Below, in pieces: positions 49,229-57,719 of a stretch of DNA of 64,000 bases (position 1 is the first letter of the stretch; every line of letters begins with the position of its first letter). The stretch covers positions 4,588,001 through 4,652,000 of the forward strand of contig NZ_AP021874.1 in assembly GCF_009688945.1 (NCBI RefSeq), written 5' to 3'. Origin of the DNA: Desulfosarcina alkanivorans (GTDB lineage: Bacteria; Desulfobacterota; Desulfobacteria; Desulfobacterales; Desulfosarcinaceae). The notes beneath the pieces were generated by a model. That model had not been told where the DNA came from. It made no database searches and worked only from the letters and a program-made list of their open reading frames with translations. The position numbers were made by a program, and so were the translations under genes.

Positions 49229-50077
49229 TTATATACACATTGCCGTATCGTTCAATAGAGCGCCTTTAACCAGGCATATGGCGCCCCAGCCCTTTTCACA
49301 AGCACTCTGATATAGAAAATATCCTCCTTTTTTATAAAAATCGACAACCATATCGGTTTCTTCTGATTTTAACCCTGAAAAGATGAGCAAATTCTCTGTC
49401 TCAACAATATTTTCCAGGAGATTCCGAAAACCACACAAAGTCGGAGCCCTCAGGTTTGCAAAAACCATATCGTAAACACCGTCAATCGCATTCAGGTCCT
49501 TATCAAGAATATTAACGACAGTGTCGACCTCGTTCAGATCCACGTTATTCCGCGCCTCAAACCGCGCACAGGGGTCGGTGTCCAAACCACACACATGCCC
49601 CACACCCATTTTGGCCGCAACAATCGCCAAAACGCCGGAACCCGTTCCGATATCAATAACCCGGAGTTTTTTTTTCCTATCCTGCAAGCACGGCCAATGG
49701 AGAACGTGATCGATCAAACGGATCGCCAGACGGGTCGATGGATGTTCCCCTCCCCCGAAGGAGGCGCCCCTGGATAGAGAGATGACCGAGAGATCCCCGG
49801 AGTCGTCCCATACAGACCGAGGTGACTTGAGTACGACATGATCGGAAACGCGCCGGGGACGGTCAAATGAAATTTCAATAAAAGAACGACCGTAGTGGCA
49901 CGTGTAACATAACTGTCCATCTTGAATAAGACCGGTCACCACTTTTTTCAACGTATTGGTGCTCACCGGCCCTGCTTCATTGACATGGCGCTTTAAGCGG
50001 GCAAAACTGACCTTGAAAGGAGAGTTGGCAATAAATCGTAAAACATGTACATCCAGTGACGCCGATGAAACAGACAT
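49229..50077 (-). CDS. PrmA-like class I methyltransferase
   Basis: A 282-residue protein. Residues about 1-65 look like a winged helix (SPFKVSFARLKRHVNEAGPVSTNTLKKVVTGLIQDGQL), not the usual PrmA N-domain. Residues about 100-265 form a SAM-dependent methyltransferase: ASFGGGEHPSTRLAIRLI, LRVIDIGTGSGVLAIVAAKMG (motif I), FANLRAPTLC. The catalytic part resembles ribosomal protein L11 methyltransferase, in which NLL or NIL is usual where this has NLR. A different target protein is likely (inference). Confidence 0.75.
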   Translation of the reverse strand: MSVSSASLDVHVLRFIANSPFKVSFARLKRHVNEAGPVSTNTLKKVVTGLIQDGQLCYTCHYGRSFIEISFDRPRRVSDHVVLKSPRSVWDDSGDLSVISLSRGASFGGGEHPSTRLAIRLIDHVLHWPCLQDRKKKLRVIDIGTGSGVLAIVAAKMGVGHVCGLDTDPCARFEARNNVDLNEVDTVVNILDKDLNAIDGVYDMVFANLRAPTLCGFRNLLENIVETENLLIFSGLKSEETDMVVDFYKKGGYFLYQSACEKGWGAICLVKGALLNDTAMCI

Positions 50078-50124
50078 TTCAGTTCGCTATTTCGTAAAAA
50101 AAATTGTGTTGAATCCCCTTGGCG

Positions 50125-50469
50125 CTACTCGCACCCTTCTATCTCCAGCAAGTTTTTATGCCACAGGGCAAACTCATACATGCCGATAAACCGGTCATCG
50201 TCATTAATAATTCCTACCGCCATTTCCAACACGCCACGCCCGTAACTATTGGAATACCCCTCCATTGGTCGCGACCCTAAAAATTCACGAACCAGCATTT
50301 GTGACGTCCGGCGGCTCTTATCCTTCCGGATATCGATTGGATCCTTTGGTTTTTCAAATGGATTCCATTTTTCATAGCCGATTTTATCTCGGATATATTT
50401 TTGCCTCCGGGAAGACATTGCGTCAAAAACAGCTTTTTTCTTTTCTTCATCGGAAAAACCAGAATCCAT
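50125..50469 (-). CDS. Conserved-looking hypothetical protein, 114 residues
   Basis: Not recognised. It reads MDSGFSDEEKKKAVFDAMSSRRQKYIRDKIGYEKWNPFEKPKDPIDIRKDKSRRT, is highly charged with no membrane segment, and ends EFALWHKNLLEIEGCE. Good codon composition and its position 8 bp downstream of a YkgJ-type gene on the same strand support it as a real gene of the mnmE operon. The function is unknown. Confidence 0.65.
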   Translation of the reverse strand: MDSGFSDEEKKKAVFDAMSSRRQKYIRDKIGYEKWNPFEKPKDPIDIRKDKSRRTSQMLVREFLGSRPMEGYSNSYGRGVLEMAVGIINDDDRFIGMYEFALWHKNLLEIEGCE

Positions 50470-50477
50470 AGGACCCC

Positions 50478-51161
50478 CTATTCCTGACCATGCATGGGTT
50501 TCTTCTCGCCTTTTTGAATTCCAAGATAGTCGTCATCAAAAACAGTTATCAGCGCCATGGACAACGGCATCAATACATCACCCATTTTAGCGTGTTTGGA
50601 TTCAAGCACGCCGACAATTTCCTGCGACAACTCATGGAGTTTCGCATTAATCGAATCCAAATTCACCGTGGGGTAGGATTCGCCCTCCTTAAAACCGGAC
50701 AGTCCGCAGGTGTGGCCGCGCCCGCCAATGGAGGTGGGAACACCATAAATTCGGCAGGTAACGGGACGGGAATCGTACAATTCACATCGATTGTCATCGT
50801 TCAACAAGGGGCACCGGACCCTTTCTGCGGCCATTTCGAGAAGAACCTGCTCCTCGGATTTTTCACCGGATTGGACGGCCTTGAAAGCCTTTCGTTTCAT
50901 CCGATAAATGGTACGATCGGCAACGTTGGCGAGATCCAGGATTTCTATTTTTCTCTGATCGGCAACCTCTTTCAAAAAATGCCGGTTAATGTAAAGCGCT
51001 TCGACCAGGGACAGGTCAAAAAGAGCATGGCAGCAATCCGCGCACTCCAGTTTACATGCGACACAATCCGGATATTGTTGGCGGACTTTTTCAAAAACGC
51101 TATCCACTTGTTCGACAAGGCGTTCATACTTATTAAAAACAAGATCCAATTCGGGTATCAT
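50478..51161 (-). CDS. YkgJ-family cysteine-cluster protein
   Basis: A 227-residue member of the YkgJ family with CVACKLECADCCHALFDLSLVEA (about residues 33-55) and CPLLNDDNRCELYDSRPVTCRIYGVP (about 116-141). It is clearly diverged from the two paralogues at 6-8 kb: the first cysteine group is longer and the C-terminus differs. It lies downstream of mnmE (36-bp gap) with a hypothetical gene following. A metal-binding role is inferred from the cysteines only. Confidence 0.83.
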   Translation of the reverse strand: MIPELDLVFNKYERLVEQVDSVFEKVRQQYPDCVACKLECADCCHALFDLSLVEALYINRHFLKEVADQRKIEILDLANVADRTIYRMKRKAFKAVQSGEKSEEQVLLEMAAERVRCPLLNDDNRCELYDSRPVTCRIYGVPTSIGGRGHTCGLSGFKEGESYPTVNLDSINAKLHELSQEIVGVLESKHAKMGDVLMPLSMALITVFDDDYLGIQKGEKKPMHGQE

Positions 51162-51197
51162 CTGTGAATCTCCTGGTACAATGTTTCACGTGAAACA

Positions 51198-52613
51198 TTA
51201 TTTTCCCACACAAAATTGGTTAAAAATATGATCGTACAGATCCTCTCTGCCATCGACCCCTGATATCTCCCCTATAAGCTGCAATGAATGTTTTAATCGT
51301 TCGGACACGAGTTCAATCGGTTGACCGGAGACGCCTTGACCAGTCAACGGCGCCAGGGCCGCTGATGTTTTTTCCAATATTTTTCGCTGCCTGAGGTTTG
51401 GCGCCGCCCACGTGTCGCCCGCCCCTTGTTGTCCGTGGACAATATCTTTGAAAATTAAAGATTTCAGTTGATCAATGCGTGTCCCCGTTTTGGCCGAAAC
51501 GCGGATCCATGAATATTTGGCGACGCGCTTTTCAATACCACGAATCACCCCCTCATCGACAACATCATCCTTGTTAACGACAACGATGGTTTTATCTTCC
51601 TTTATTTCCGTAAGTAATTTTTCTTCGAAGGCATTCACGTCTCGGGTCCCATCGAGAACCATTAAGACGATGTCCGCATGGTGAATTTGATTCCGTGATT
51701 TTTCAATACCCATGCATTCAACAGGATCGCTGGTCTCATGAATACCGGCGGTGTCACACACCACAACCGGAATTCCGTTGATGGAAATGTATTCCCTGAC
51801 CACATCCCTGGTGGTGCCCGGAAAATCCGATACAATGGCCGCTTCCCTTTCAACCAACCGGTTTAGCAAACTTGATTTCCCGACGTTAGGAGAACCCGCG
51901 ATGGCGAGATGCAACCCCTTTCGGAAAATGGCGGTCTCTTTTTGTCTCTGGATCAATTTTGAAATACCGGGCAGAATTTCATTGCGAACCTCCCGGGAAA
52001 CATCGGAAATAAGTGTGCGATCTTCACCCGTTTCCAAAAATTCAATGGCTGCTTCGCACTTGGCTTGTAAATTGTTCAGCTTGAATGTCAGCGTTTGAAC
52101 GATGTCTCTTATACCGCCGGTAAGGTGGTGGCTGGCCATTTGTGCAGCGGTTTCACAGGGTGCGTTGATAAGGTCGATCACCGCTTCGGCCTGGCTGATA
52201 TCGATGCGGCCGTTTAAAAAGGCGCGCTTGGTAAATTCACCCGGCATCGCCAACCCGGCACCGGCATCGATAATGGCGCTTAAAATTCTGTTGAGAACGA
52301 TAAACCCGGAATGAGATTGAATTTCGACAACATCTTCTCTCGTAAAACTTTTCGGACCTTGCATGAAAATGGCTAGCACTTCGTCAATAATCGTTTCTCT
52401 GTCCACCCCCATGATATAACCGTGGTAAACCATATGGGAACGGAAAGTATCATTGGATGAAGATTTGAAATGGGTCCGTTTTTTCTTGGCGCGCAGTTGT
52501 CTGACAAAGAGACGTTTAAGAATCGCGTAGGCGGAAGGTCCCGAGATCCTTATGATCCCTATCCCCCCGGGTCCCAGTGGGGTCGCTATGGCAGCAATCG
52601 TATGGTTGAACAT
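51198..52613 (-). CDS. mnmE: tRNA modification GTPase MnmE
   Basis: MnmE with MnmG installs the cmnm5 modification on U34 of tRNAs. The 471-residue protein starts TIAAIATPLGPGGIGIIRISG, has the GTPase motifs GSPNVGKSSLLNRL (G1, about 224), GTTRD (G2), DTAG (G3) and VNKDD (G4), and ends with the CVGK cysteine motif at the C-terminus. It belongs to the rpmH-rnpA-yidD-yidC-jag-mnmE block common near replication origins. Confidence 0.96.
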   Translation of the reverse strand: MFNHTIAAIATPLGPGGIGIIRISGPSAYAILKRLFVRQLRAKKKRTHFKSSSNDTFRSHMVYHGYIMGVDRETIIDEVLAIFMQGPKSFTREDVVEIQSHSGFIVLNRILSAIIDAGAGLAMPGEFTKRAFLNGRIDISQAEAVIDLINAPCETAAQMASHHLTGGIRDIVQTLTFKLNNLQAKCEAAIEFLETGEDRTLISDVSREVRNEILPGISKLIQRQKETAIFRKGLHLAIAGSPNVGKSSLLNRLVEREAAIVSDFPGTTRDVVREYISINGIPVVVCDTAGIHETSDPVECMGIEKSRNQIHHADIVLMVLDGTRDVNAFEEKLLTEIKEDKTIVVVNKDDVVDEGVIRGIEKRVAKYSWIRVSAKTGTRIDQLKSLIFKDIVHGQQGAGDTWAAPNLRQRKILEKTSAALAPLTGQGVSGQPIELVSERLKHSLQLIGEISGVDGREDLYDHIFNQFCVGK

Positions 52614-52640
52614 GAATTAAGAATTTAAAAAATCATTTAT

Positions 52641-53411
52641 CTATTTATGGTTTTTCTTCTTGGCCCCTGATTGTTTCTTAGGGAAAATCATCAACTTCCT
52701 AAAATATCCATCCCCTAAGCTTTGCGTCCTCACACCTTTATCATCTTTCAGATGAATATGCACAATTCTCCGATCATGGGCATTCATCTGACCGATGGTG
52801 ACCGGCTTTTTAGTACGCTTTGCTTTCTCAGCCATACGGGAGGCCATCTGTTGAAGATTGTCTTTTCTTTTTTCAAGATAACCTTCAACGTCGACGACAA
52901 CGCGAATCCGATTCGTGCTTTTTTTATTAATCATTTTTTCAAGAAGATATTGGATGGCTTCCAATGTCTGCCCCCGCTTTCCAATGAGGACGCCGCTGTC
53001 TCCTCCTGAAATGGTAAAGTATAACCGTTCCTTTTGTCGGTCCAGGTTAACGGTGGCTCCGGAAGTAATCGCGTCAATTATTTTTTGCAAAGCCAGGATC
53101 CCGCCGGCCACCAATTCGTCATCGTTCCCACTCACCTCACCCGCTTCGTGGGGAGGTTGAACAAAATCTTCGTTTTTTTCGGAAGAATCGTGTTTTTTCT
53201 TTTCATCCGTTTTGGATCGACTGCCCCCGGCAGCATCATCTATAAAGACTTTAATAATTGCTTTTTTAACACCAACAAGGCCGAAAATTCCACTTGAACC
53301 GTAGGCAAGCACTTCATGTTTAATCCGGTCAACTGGAAGATTGAGTTCGTCACTGGCATTCGCAAGGGCTTGGTCGACATTTTTACCTTTAAATTCTAAG
53401 GTCTTAGACAT
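52641..53411 (-). CDS. jag: Jag/KhpB RNA-binding protein
   Basis: A 256-residue protein with an N-terminal Jag domain (MSKTLEFKGKNVDQALANASDELNLPVDRI), an acidic linker, a KH domain with the GxxG-type loop (LIGKRGQTLEAIQYLLEKMI, about residues 137-156) and a C-terminal R3H domain (MNAHDRRIVHIHLKDDKGVRTQSLG). It binds RNA and is usually encoded next to yidC, as here (15-bp gap). Confidence 0.92.
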   Translation of the reverse strand: MSKTLEFKGKNVDQALANASDELNLPVDRIKHEVLAYGSSGIFGLVGVKKAIIKVFIDDAAGGSRSKTDEKKKHDSSEKNEDFVQPPHEAGEVSGNDDELVAGGILALQKIIDAITSGATVNLDRQKERLYFTISGGDSGVLIGKRGQTLEAIQYLLEKMINKKSTNRIRVVVDVEGYLEKRKDNLQQMASRMAEKAKRTKKPVTIGQMNAHDRRIVHIHLKDDKGVRTQSLGDGYFRKLMIFPKKQSGAKKKNHK

Positions 53412-53426
53412 TTTTGCCTCCGGAAC

Positions 53427-55088
53427 TTATGCGGTTTTCTTTTGAACGTAGTATTGTTGGCTGATTGAAAGGACATTGTTCACAAGCCAGTACAAAACAA
53501 GACCTGAGGAAAAATTAATGAAGATGAATGTAAACACGACAGGCATTAACATCATCATTTTGGCTTGTGTCGGATCTCCCGGAGGAGGTGACATTTTTTG
53601 TTGAAGCAACATCGTTGCCCCCATGATCACGGTTAGAACCGGAATACCGTAGGGAGGTTCCATAAATGGAATGGAAAAACCAAAATTAAAAAGACGGTCG
53701 GGGGCCGACAAATCGTTGATCCAAAGAAAGAACGGCGCGTGTCTCAGTTCAATGGCCTGGTAAAGCATTCTATAAAGCGCAAAAAAAACAGGAATCTGGA
53801 GTATCATAGGCAGGCACCCGCCCATGGGATTGACTTTGTAGGTCCGGTACAAAGCCATCAGCTCCTGATTCATTTTTTGTTTGTCCCCTTTATATTTTTC
53901 CCTTATTTCGGTCATCAGGGGCTGAAGTTTTTTCATTTCACTCATGGACTTGTAGCTTTTATTCCCCAATGGCCACAGCAGGACTTTGGTAAAAATAGTA
54001 AGAATAATAATGGCTATGCCATAGTTGGGAACCACGCTATGTATTTGGTTCATGAACCACAGGCAGGGTTTGGCAATAAAATTGAAAAACCCGAAATTTA
54101 ACGCTTTCCCGAGGTCGTACCCAAGGCTGTTCAGCAAATCCATGCTTTTAGGCCCCATAAAGACAAAAAACTTAAATTCTTTCTGCTCTCCCGGTGAAAG
54201 CTCGAACATCGGGTTTACCAGCTGGTTCTCCACAAGTTTATCGTCCGCAACCAGCTTTATATGGCTATTGACTTCTGATGAAGGGATGATGCTCGAAAGA
54301 AAATAGCGATCTTCAACACTGATCCACTTGATGGTTCCTTTATATTCATCCTTGTCTTCAATTTTTTTGGTTTTTACCTGTTCTAACTTGTTGTTGATCA
54401 GCGCGCTCGGCCCGACAAACCCATACCCTTTGTTTTCTTCAATGGGTTTCCTGACCGAGAGTACCAGCTGATCTTTCAAAATCCGCTCTGTGCCGTTGTT
54501 AATTCGAATGTTTAAATCGATAAGGTATGAAGCGGGATCAAAGGTGTAAGTTTTTGTAAATATCGTCCCGTCTTCGGCTGCCCACTTGAAACTGACCGCC
54601 TTTTTAACATCATCCACCACCAGACGCTCTTCCGCCTGCGAAATGGAAAAGATGGCGTCCTCCAGTCCTTTTACCGATTTTCCGGACAGAGAGGCCAGTA
54701 TGTCGCCATTTTTGAACGTGCTCGGAATCAGTTGCTTGTTGGGAGAATCGCTTTGAACGGATTCCCGGTATCTTTTTAGAATGTAACTGTTGAAAGATGC
54801 CCCCCTGGCGGAAAGGCCGACGGTGTAAAAGGGCGTCTCGACTTTAATTTCCCTGGCTGGGTTTTCCTGCGCCTGGGCGGTTTTAGTTTCTTGGACCTCT
54901 TCCTGACTCATGGCCGGCGGAGTCACATTCCCGGCCGGACCCTCAGCCGAATCGTCGGACACGGTTTTTTCAGCTTGAACCGCCTGTTGATTGTCTGTGA
55001 CCGGCTGCTTCTCAACAAAAAACATGCTCCATACAAAAAGCACCAGAAAAGACAGGCCAATGGCCAGCAGAAGTCGAACTTGTTCCAT
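53427..55088 (-). CDS. yidC: Membrane protein insertase YidC
   Basis: A 553-residue insertase of the Gram-negative type. The N-terminal helix is LLLAIGLSFLVLFVWSMFFV, followed by a long low-complexity linker and a periplasmic domain (about 95-340). The C-terminal five-helix core is NYGIAIIILTIFTKVLLWPLGNKSYKSM and NPMGGCLPMILQIPVFFALYRMLYQAIELR. The start at 55088 follows AAGGAGAAAAAA; the frame's extension to 55253 is upstream leader. It inserts membrane proteins with or without Sec. Confidence 0.96.
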   Translation of the reverse strand: MEQVRLLLAIGLSFLVLFVWSMFFVEKQPVTDNQQAVQAEKTVSDDSAEGPAGNVTPPAMSQEEVQETKTAQAQENPAREIKVETPFYTVGLSARGASFNSYILKRYRESVQSDSPNKQLIPSTFKNGDILASLSGKSVKGLEDAIFSISQAEERLVVDDVKKAVSFKWAAEDGTIFTKTYTFDPASYLIDLNIRINNGTERILKDQLVLSVRKPIEENKGYGFVGPSALINNKLEQVKTKKIEDKDEYKGTIKWISVEDRYFLSSIIPSSEVNSHIKLVADDKLVENQLVNPMFELSPGEQKEFKFFVFMGPKSMDLLNSLGYDLGKALNFGFFNFIAKPCLWFMNQIHSVVPNYGIAIIILTIFTKVLLWPLGNKSYKSMSEMKKLQPLMTEIREKYKGDKQKMNQELMALYRTYKVNPMGGCLPMILQIPVFFALYRMLYQAIELRHAPFFLWINDLSAPDRLFNFGFSIPFMEPPYGIPVLTVIMGATMLLQQKMSPPPGDPTQAKMMMLMPVVFTFIFINFSSGLVLYWLVNNVLSISQQYYVQKKTA

Positions 55089-55230
55089 TTTTTTCTCCTT
55101 GACGCACCATAGCGTCAACAATCGCGAAAATGACGTTAGTAGATGTTTTTGAACGGCGTAAACATTTCGCAGAAGACAGTCGCGGCGGGCATGGAACCAG
55201 ACGTTGGAATTTTCGAATGGAAAAGAAAGA

Positions 55231-55443
55231 TTACGGAACCGGATCAAACCCACCCGGGCTGAACGGGTGGCACCGCAAAATTCTTTTTATCGCGAGTAGG
55301 CCGCCCCTTAAAAAACCGTGGGTCGTTATGGCCTGATAAGCGTATTCTGAACAGCTTGGAACAAATCGGCATGCCGGTCCAATAATGGGTGAAATTGAAA
55401 CCTGATAAACCTTGATCAGTAATAAAGCCAGTTTTTTAATCAT
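55231..55443 (-). CDS. yidD: Membrane protein insertion efficiency factor YidD
   Basis: A 70-residue protein starting with a short hydrophobic helix (LALLLIKVYQVSISPIIG) and showing the family signature CRFVPSCSEYAYQAITTHGFLRG with the three characteristic cysteines, ending CHPFSPGGFDPVP. It assists YidC in membrane insertion. It overlaps rnpA by 8 bp. Confidence 0.93.
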   Translation of the reverse strand: MIKKLALLLIKVYQVSISPIIGPACRFVPSCSEYAYQAITTHGFLRGGLLAIKRILRCHPFSPGGFDPVP

Positions 55444-55804
55444 TTCCCTGTACGGCTTTCAGGCCGATCGCCCGGAAACAATTTTCGAGATGTTTTCTTA
55501 TTTCTGCGGATTCGGTACACCCCGATGATTTTCTGGCGATGACATTAATATCAAGCCGGCCTGCCAAAAGGCTTCTGTTCAATCGAAAATATTCGCGAAT
55601 GGTTCGCTTGATCCTGTTTCTGGTTACGGCCTTTCCTACCTTTTTCGAAACGGTGATGCCAAGGCGAGATCTCGAAAGGTGATTGTTTTGGAAAACAAAA
55701 ACGAAATGGTCGCTATAATGACGTTTCCCCTTTCTTGACATCACCCGGTATTGCGCGGTCGTCCTGATTCGATCTTCCTTGGTAAATGTTAATCGGCTCA
55801 ACAA
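55436..55804 (-). CDS. rnpA: Ribonuclease P protein component
   Basis: A 122-residue basic protein with the RnpA pattern: LTFTKEDRIRTTAQYRVMSRKGKRHYSDHFVF, LGITVSKKVGKAVTRNRIKRTIREYFR (the conserved RNR motif) and a C-terminal helix. It binds RNase P RNA and helps process pre-tRNA 5' ends. The start is a TTG at 55804 (another TTG at 55807) because no in-frame ATG lies near; AAAAGGG is upstream. It follows rpmH after 79 bp. Confidence 0.92.
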   Translation of the reverse strand: MLSRLTFTKEDRIRTTAQYRVMSRKGKRHYSDHFVFVFQNNHLSRSRLGITVSKKVGKAVTRNRIKRTIREYFRLNRSLLAGRLDINVIARKSSGCTESAEIRKHLENCFRAIGLKAVQGND

Positions 55805-55883
55805 AATAGACCCTTTTCCGATGAAAGTGAGGAGGTCTTAATTGCACCTATCATCCAAAAAAGGGTCTTCATCGACAAGCCGC

Positions 55884-56018
55884 TTAAACTGCCAGTCGTT
55901 TTCTACCCCGTGCGCGACGGCGGTTGATGACACGTCTCCCGGCCTTGGTTGACATTCTTTTCCTGAATCCATGGGTACGGGCGCGTTTGATCCTGCTGGG
56001 TTGGTAGGTACGTTTCAT
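55884..56018 (-). CDS. rpmH: 50S ribosomal protein L34
   Basis: A 44-codon frame on the minus strand starts at ATG 56018 and reads MKRTYQPSRIKRARTHGF and then RKRMSTKAGRRVINRRRARG, ending RKRLAV with TAA at 55886-55884. This is an unmistakable L34. It is the first gene of the rpmH-rnpA-yidD-yidC-jag-mnmE block and is preceded by GGAATCTG. Confidence 0.96.
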   Translation of the reverse strand: MKRTYQPSRIKRARTHGFRKRMSTKAGRRVINRRRARGRKRLAV

Positions 56019-56192
56019 TTTTCAGATTCCTTCTTTCCTATTTTTTTAATACCAATATAAACCAGTGCAATTTGTTGAATCGGGTATTCTAACCATATGA
56101 AAACTTAGGTGTCAACCCGCAAGTGCTGTGTATTCCCATCGAAAGTCTGATTTTTCAGTATGTTTATCACCCCGACGCGTCGGTAATTTATT

Positions 56193-57719
56193 TCAGCCAT
56201 GGGTTGACTCAATAAATTCAAAGGCTTCCATATGATATCGATTATCCGGGTAAATCACGATCTGTTTACCGATGGTCTTTTCCAGTCCAGGAATCAAACG
56301 ATTTTCTTCCCCATGAAGAAAATCGGCAACATCCGGATTGACTCGCAAGGTAAGCCGGGATCCGGTCATGTCTGCAGCATATCTTAATATTTCCCGGTAG
56401 ATAGAATAGCAAATAGATTTAATGGAGATGATATACCCTTCCCCGTCACAATAGGGACAGGGGTCACACAACAGGCGGCTCAGGGGTTTACGGGTCCTTT
56501 TCCTGGTCATTTGAATGAGACCCATTTCAGATATCGGAAGGATGTGGGTTTTACTCCTGTCTTTGGTAAACGCCTCATTGAGCGCAGAAAAAACTTTCTC
56601 CTGATTGGACTTCTTTTCCATATCAATAAAATCGATGATGATGATGCCACCGATATCCCGTAACCGGATTTGATAAGCAATCTCTTTGACCGCTTCAAGA
56701 TTGGTTTTTAAAATCGTTTCTTCGAGATTGTATTTACCCACATAACGTCCCGTATTCACGTCGATCGCCACCAATGCTTCGGTATGTTCGATGACGATAT
56801 ACCCACCGGATTTGAGCCACACCTTACGCTTCAATGCCCTTGAGATATCACCTTCGAGGTTGTACGCATCGAAGATAGGCTCATTTCCCTCAAACAATTC
56901 AACGGAGTCTTTCAAAGAGGGGTTAAAGGTATCTAAAAAAGCCAGTACCGACTGGTAATCCTTTTTCGAATCGATGAGCAGTTTTTCAGCTTCCTGAAGG
57001 AGCAGGTCTCTGACCGCCCTGAGGCTGAGATTCAACTCCTGATGAAGAAGTGATGGTGTACCGGCAGTCTGATATTTTTTTTGAATGTTGCACCACAGGT
57101 TTTTTAAAAAACCCATTTCATAGGCTAATTTTTCTTTTTGAACACCCTCAGCGGCAGTACGGACAATATACCCCATAGAACTGTTATTGGATAACTCGGT
57201 AACAATTCCTTTAAGCCGCTGACGTTCGGATTCATCCTCGATCCGTCTTGAAATGCCAATATGGGAGGAGGTGGGCATCAGAACCAAAAAACGTCCCGGA
57301 AGGGAAATATTGGAGGTAATTCTGGCACCCTTGGTACCAATGGGCGATTTTGAGACCTGAACAAGAACTTCCTGACCTTCATTGATCAAATCCTCGATGT
57401 TGTCTTTTTCTTCTTTTTGTTCAGGTGCTGCCTGCAGGTCATCCGCTTCAAGTTCGTTGCAAGTGAATGCTTCCTCTATGTCGGCAAAATTATTGCGGAC
57501 CACATCATCTACGTAAATGAAAGCCGCCTGGTTCAGTCCTATATCCACAAATGCAGCCTGCATCCCCGGAAGTACACGCTGAACCCGGCCTTTATATATG
57601 TTTCCGGTATTATCCCGGCTCCCCTTCCGTTCTATAAAAAGCTCAACGATGGTTTCATCTTCCAAAAGCGCCACACGCGTTTCGTGGTCGGCCACGTTGA
57701 TAATTATTTTTTTATACAT
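56193..57719 (-). CDS. rng: Ribonuclease E/G family endoribonuclease
   Basis: A 508-residue RNase G-type enzyme for rRNA and mRNA processing. An S1 RNA-binding region (NIYKGRVQRVLPGMQAAFVDIGLNQAAFIYVDD) begins near residue 40. The catalytic domain contains IDVNTGRYVG, GGIIIIDFIDM (metal-binding Asp) and FTKDRSKTHILPISEMGLIQMTRKR. The zinc-link motif is CDPCPYCDGEGY (about 433-444). It is short at the C-terminus, as in RNase G, without a degradosome scaffold. It overlaps the radical SAM gene by 8 bp. Confidence 0.95.
   Translation of the reverse strand: MYKKIIINVADHETRVALLEDETIVELFIERKGSRDNTGNIYKGRVQRVLPGMQAAFVDIGLNQAAFIYVDDVVRNNFADIEEAFTCNELEADDLQAAPEQKEEKDNIEDLINEGQEVLVQVSKSPIGTKGARITSNISLPGRFLVLMPTSSHIGISRRIEDESERQRLKGIVTELSNNSSMGYIVRTAAEGVQKEKLAYEMGFLKNLWCNIQKKYQTAGTPSLLHQELNLSLRAVRDLLLQEAEKLLIDSKKDYQSVLAFLDTFNPSLKDSVELFEGNEPIFDAYNLEGDISRALKRKVWLKSGGYIVIEHTEALVAIDVNTGRYVGKYNLEETILKTNLEAVKEIAYQIRLRDIGGIIIIDFIDMEKKSNQEKVFSALNEAFTKDRSKTHILPISEMGLIQMTRKRTRKPLSRLLCDPCPYCDGEGYIISIKSICYSIYREILRYAADMTGSRLTLRVNPDVADFLHGEENRLIPGLEKTIGKQIVIYPDNRYHMEAFEFIESTHG

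Noticed and set aside
56019..56192. Replication origin next to rpmH
   Set aside because: No DnaA boxes (TTATNCACA) or 13-mer repeats are visible, and dnaA is not in the window.
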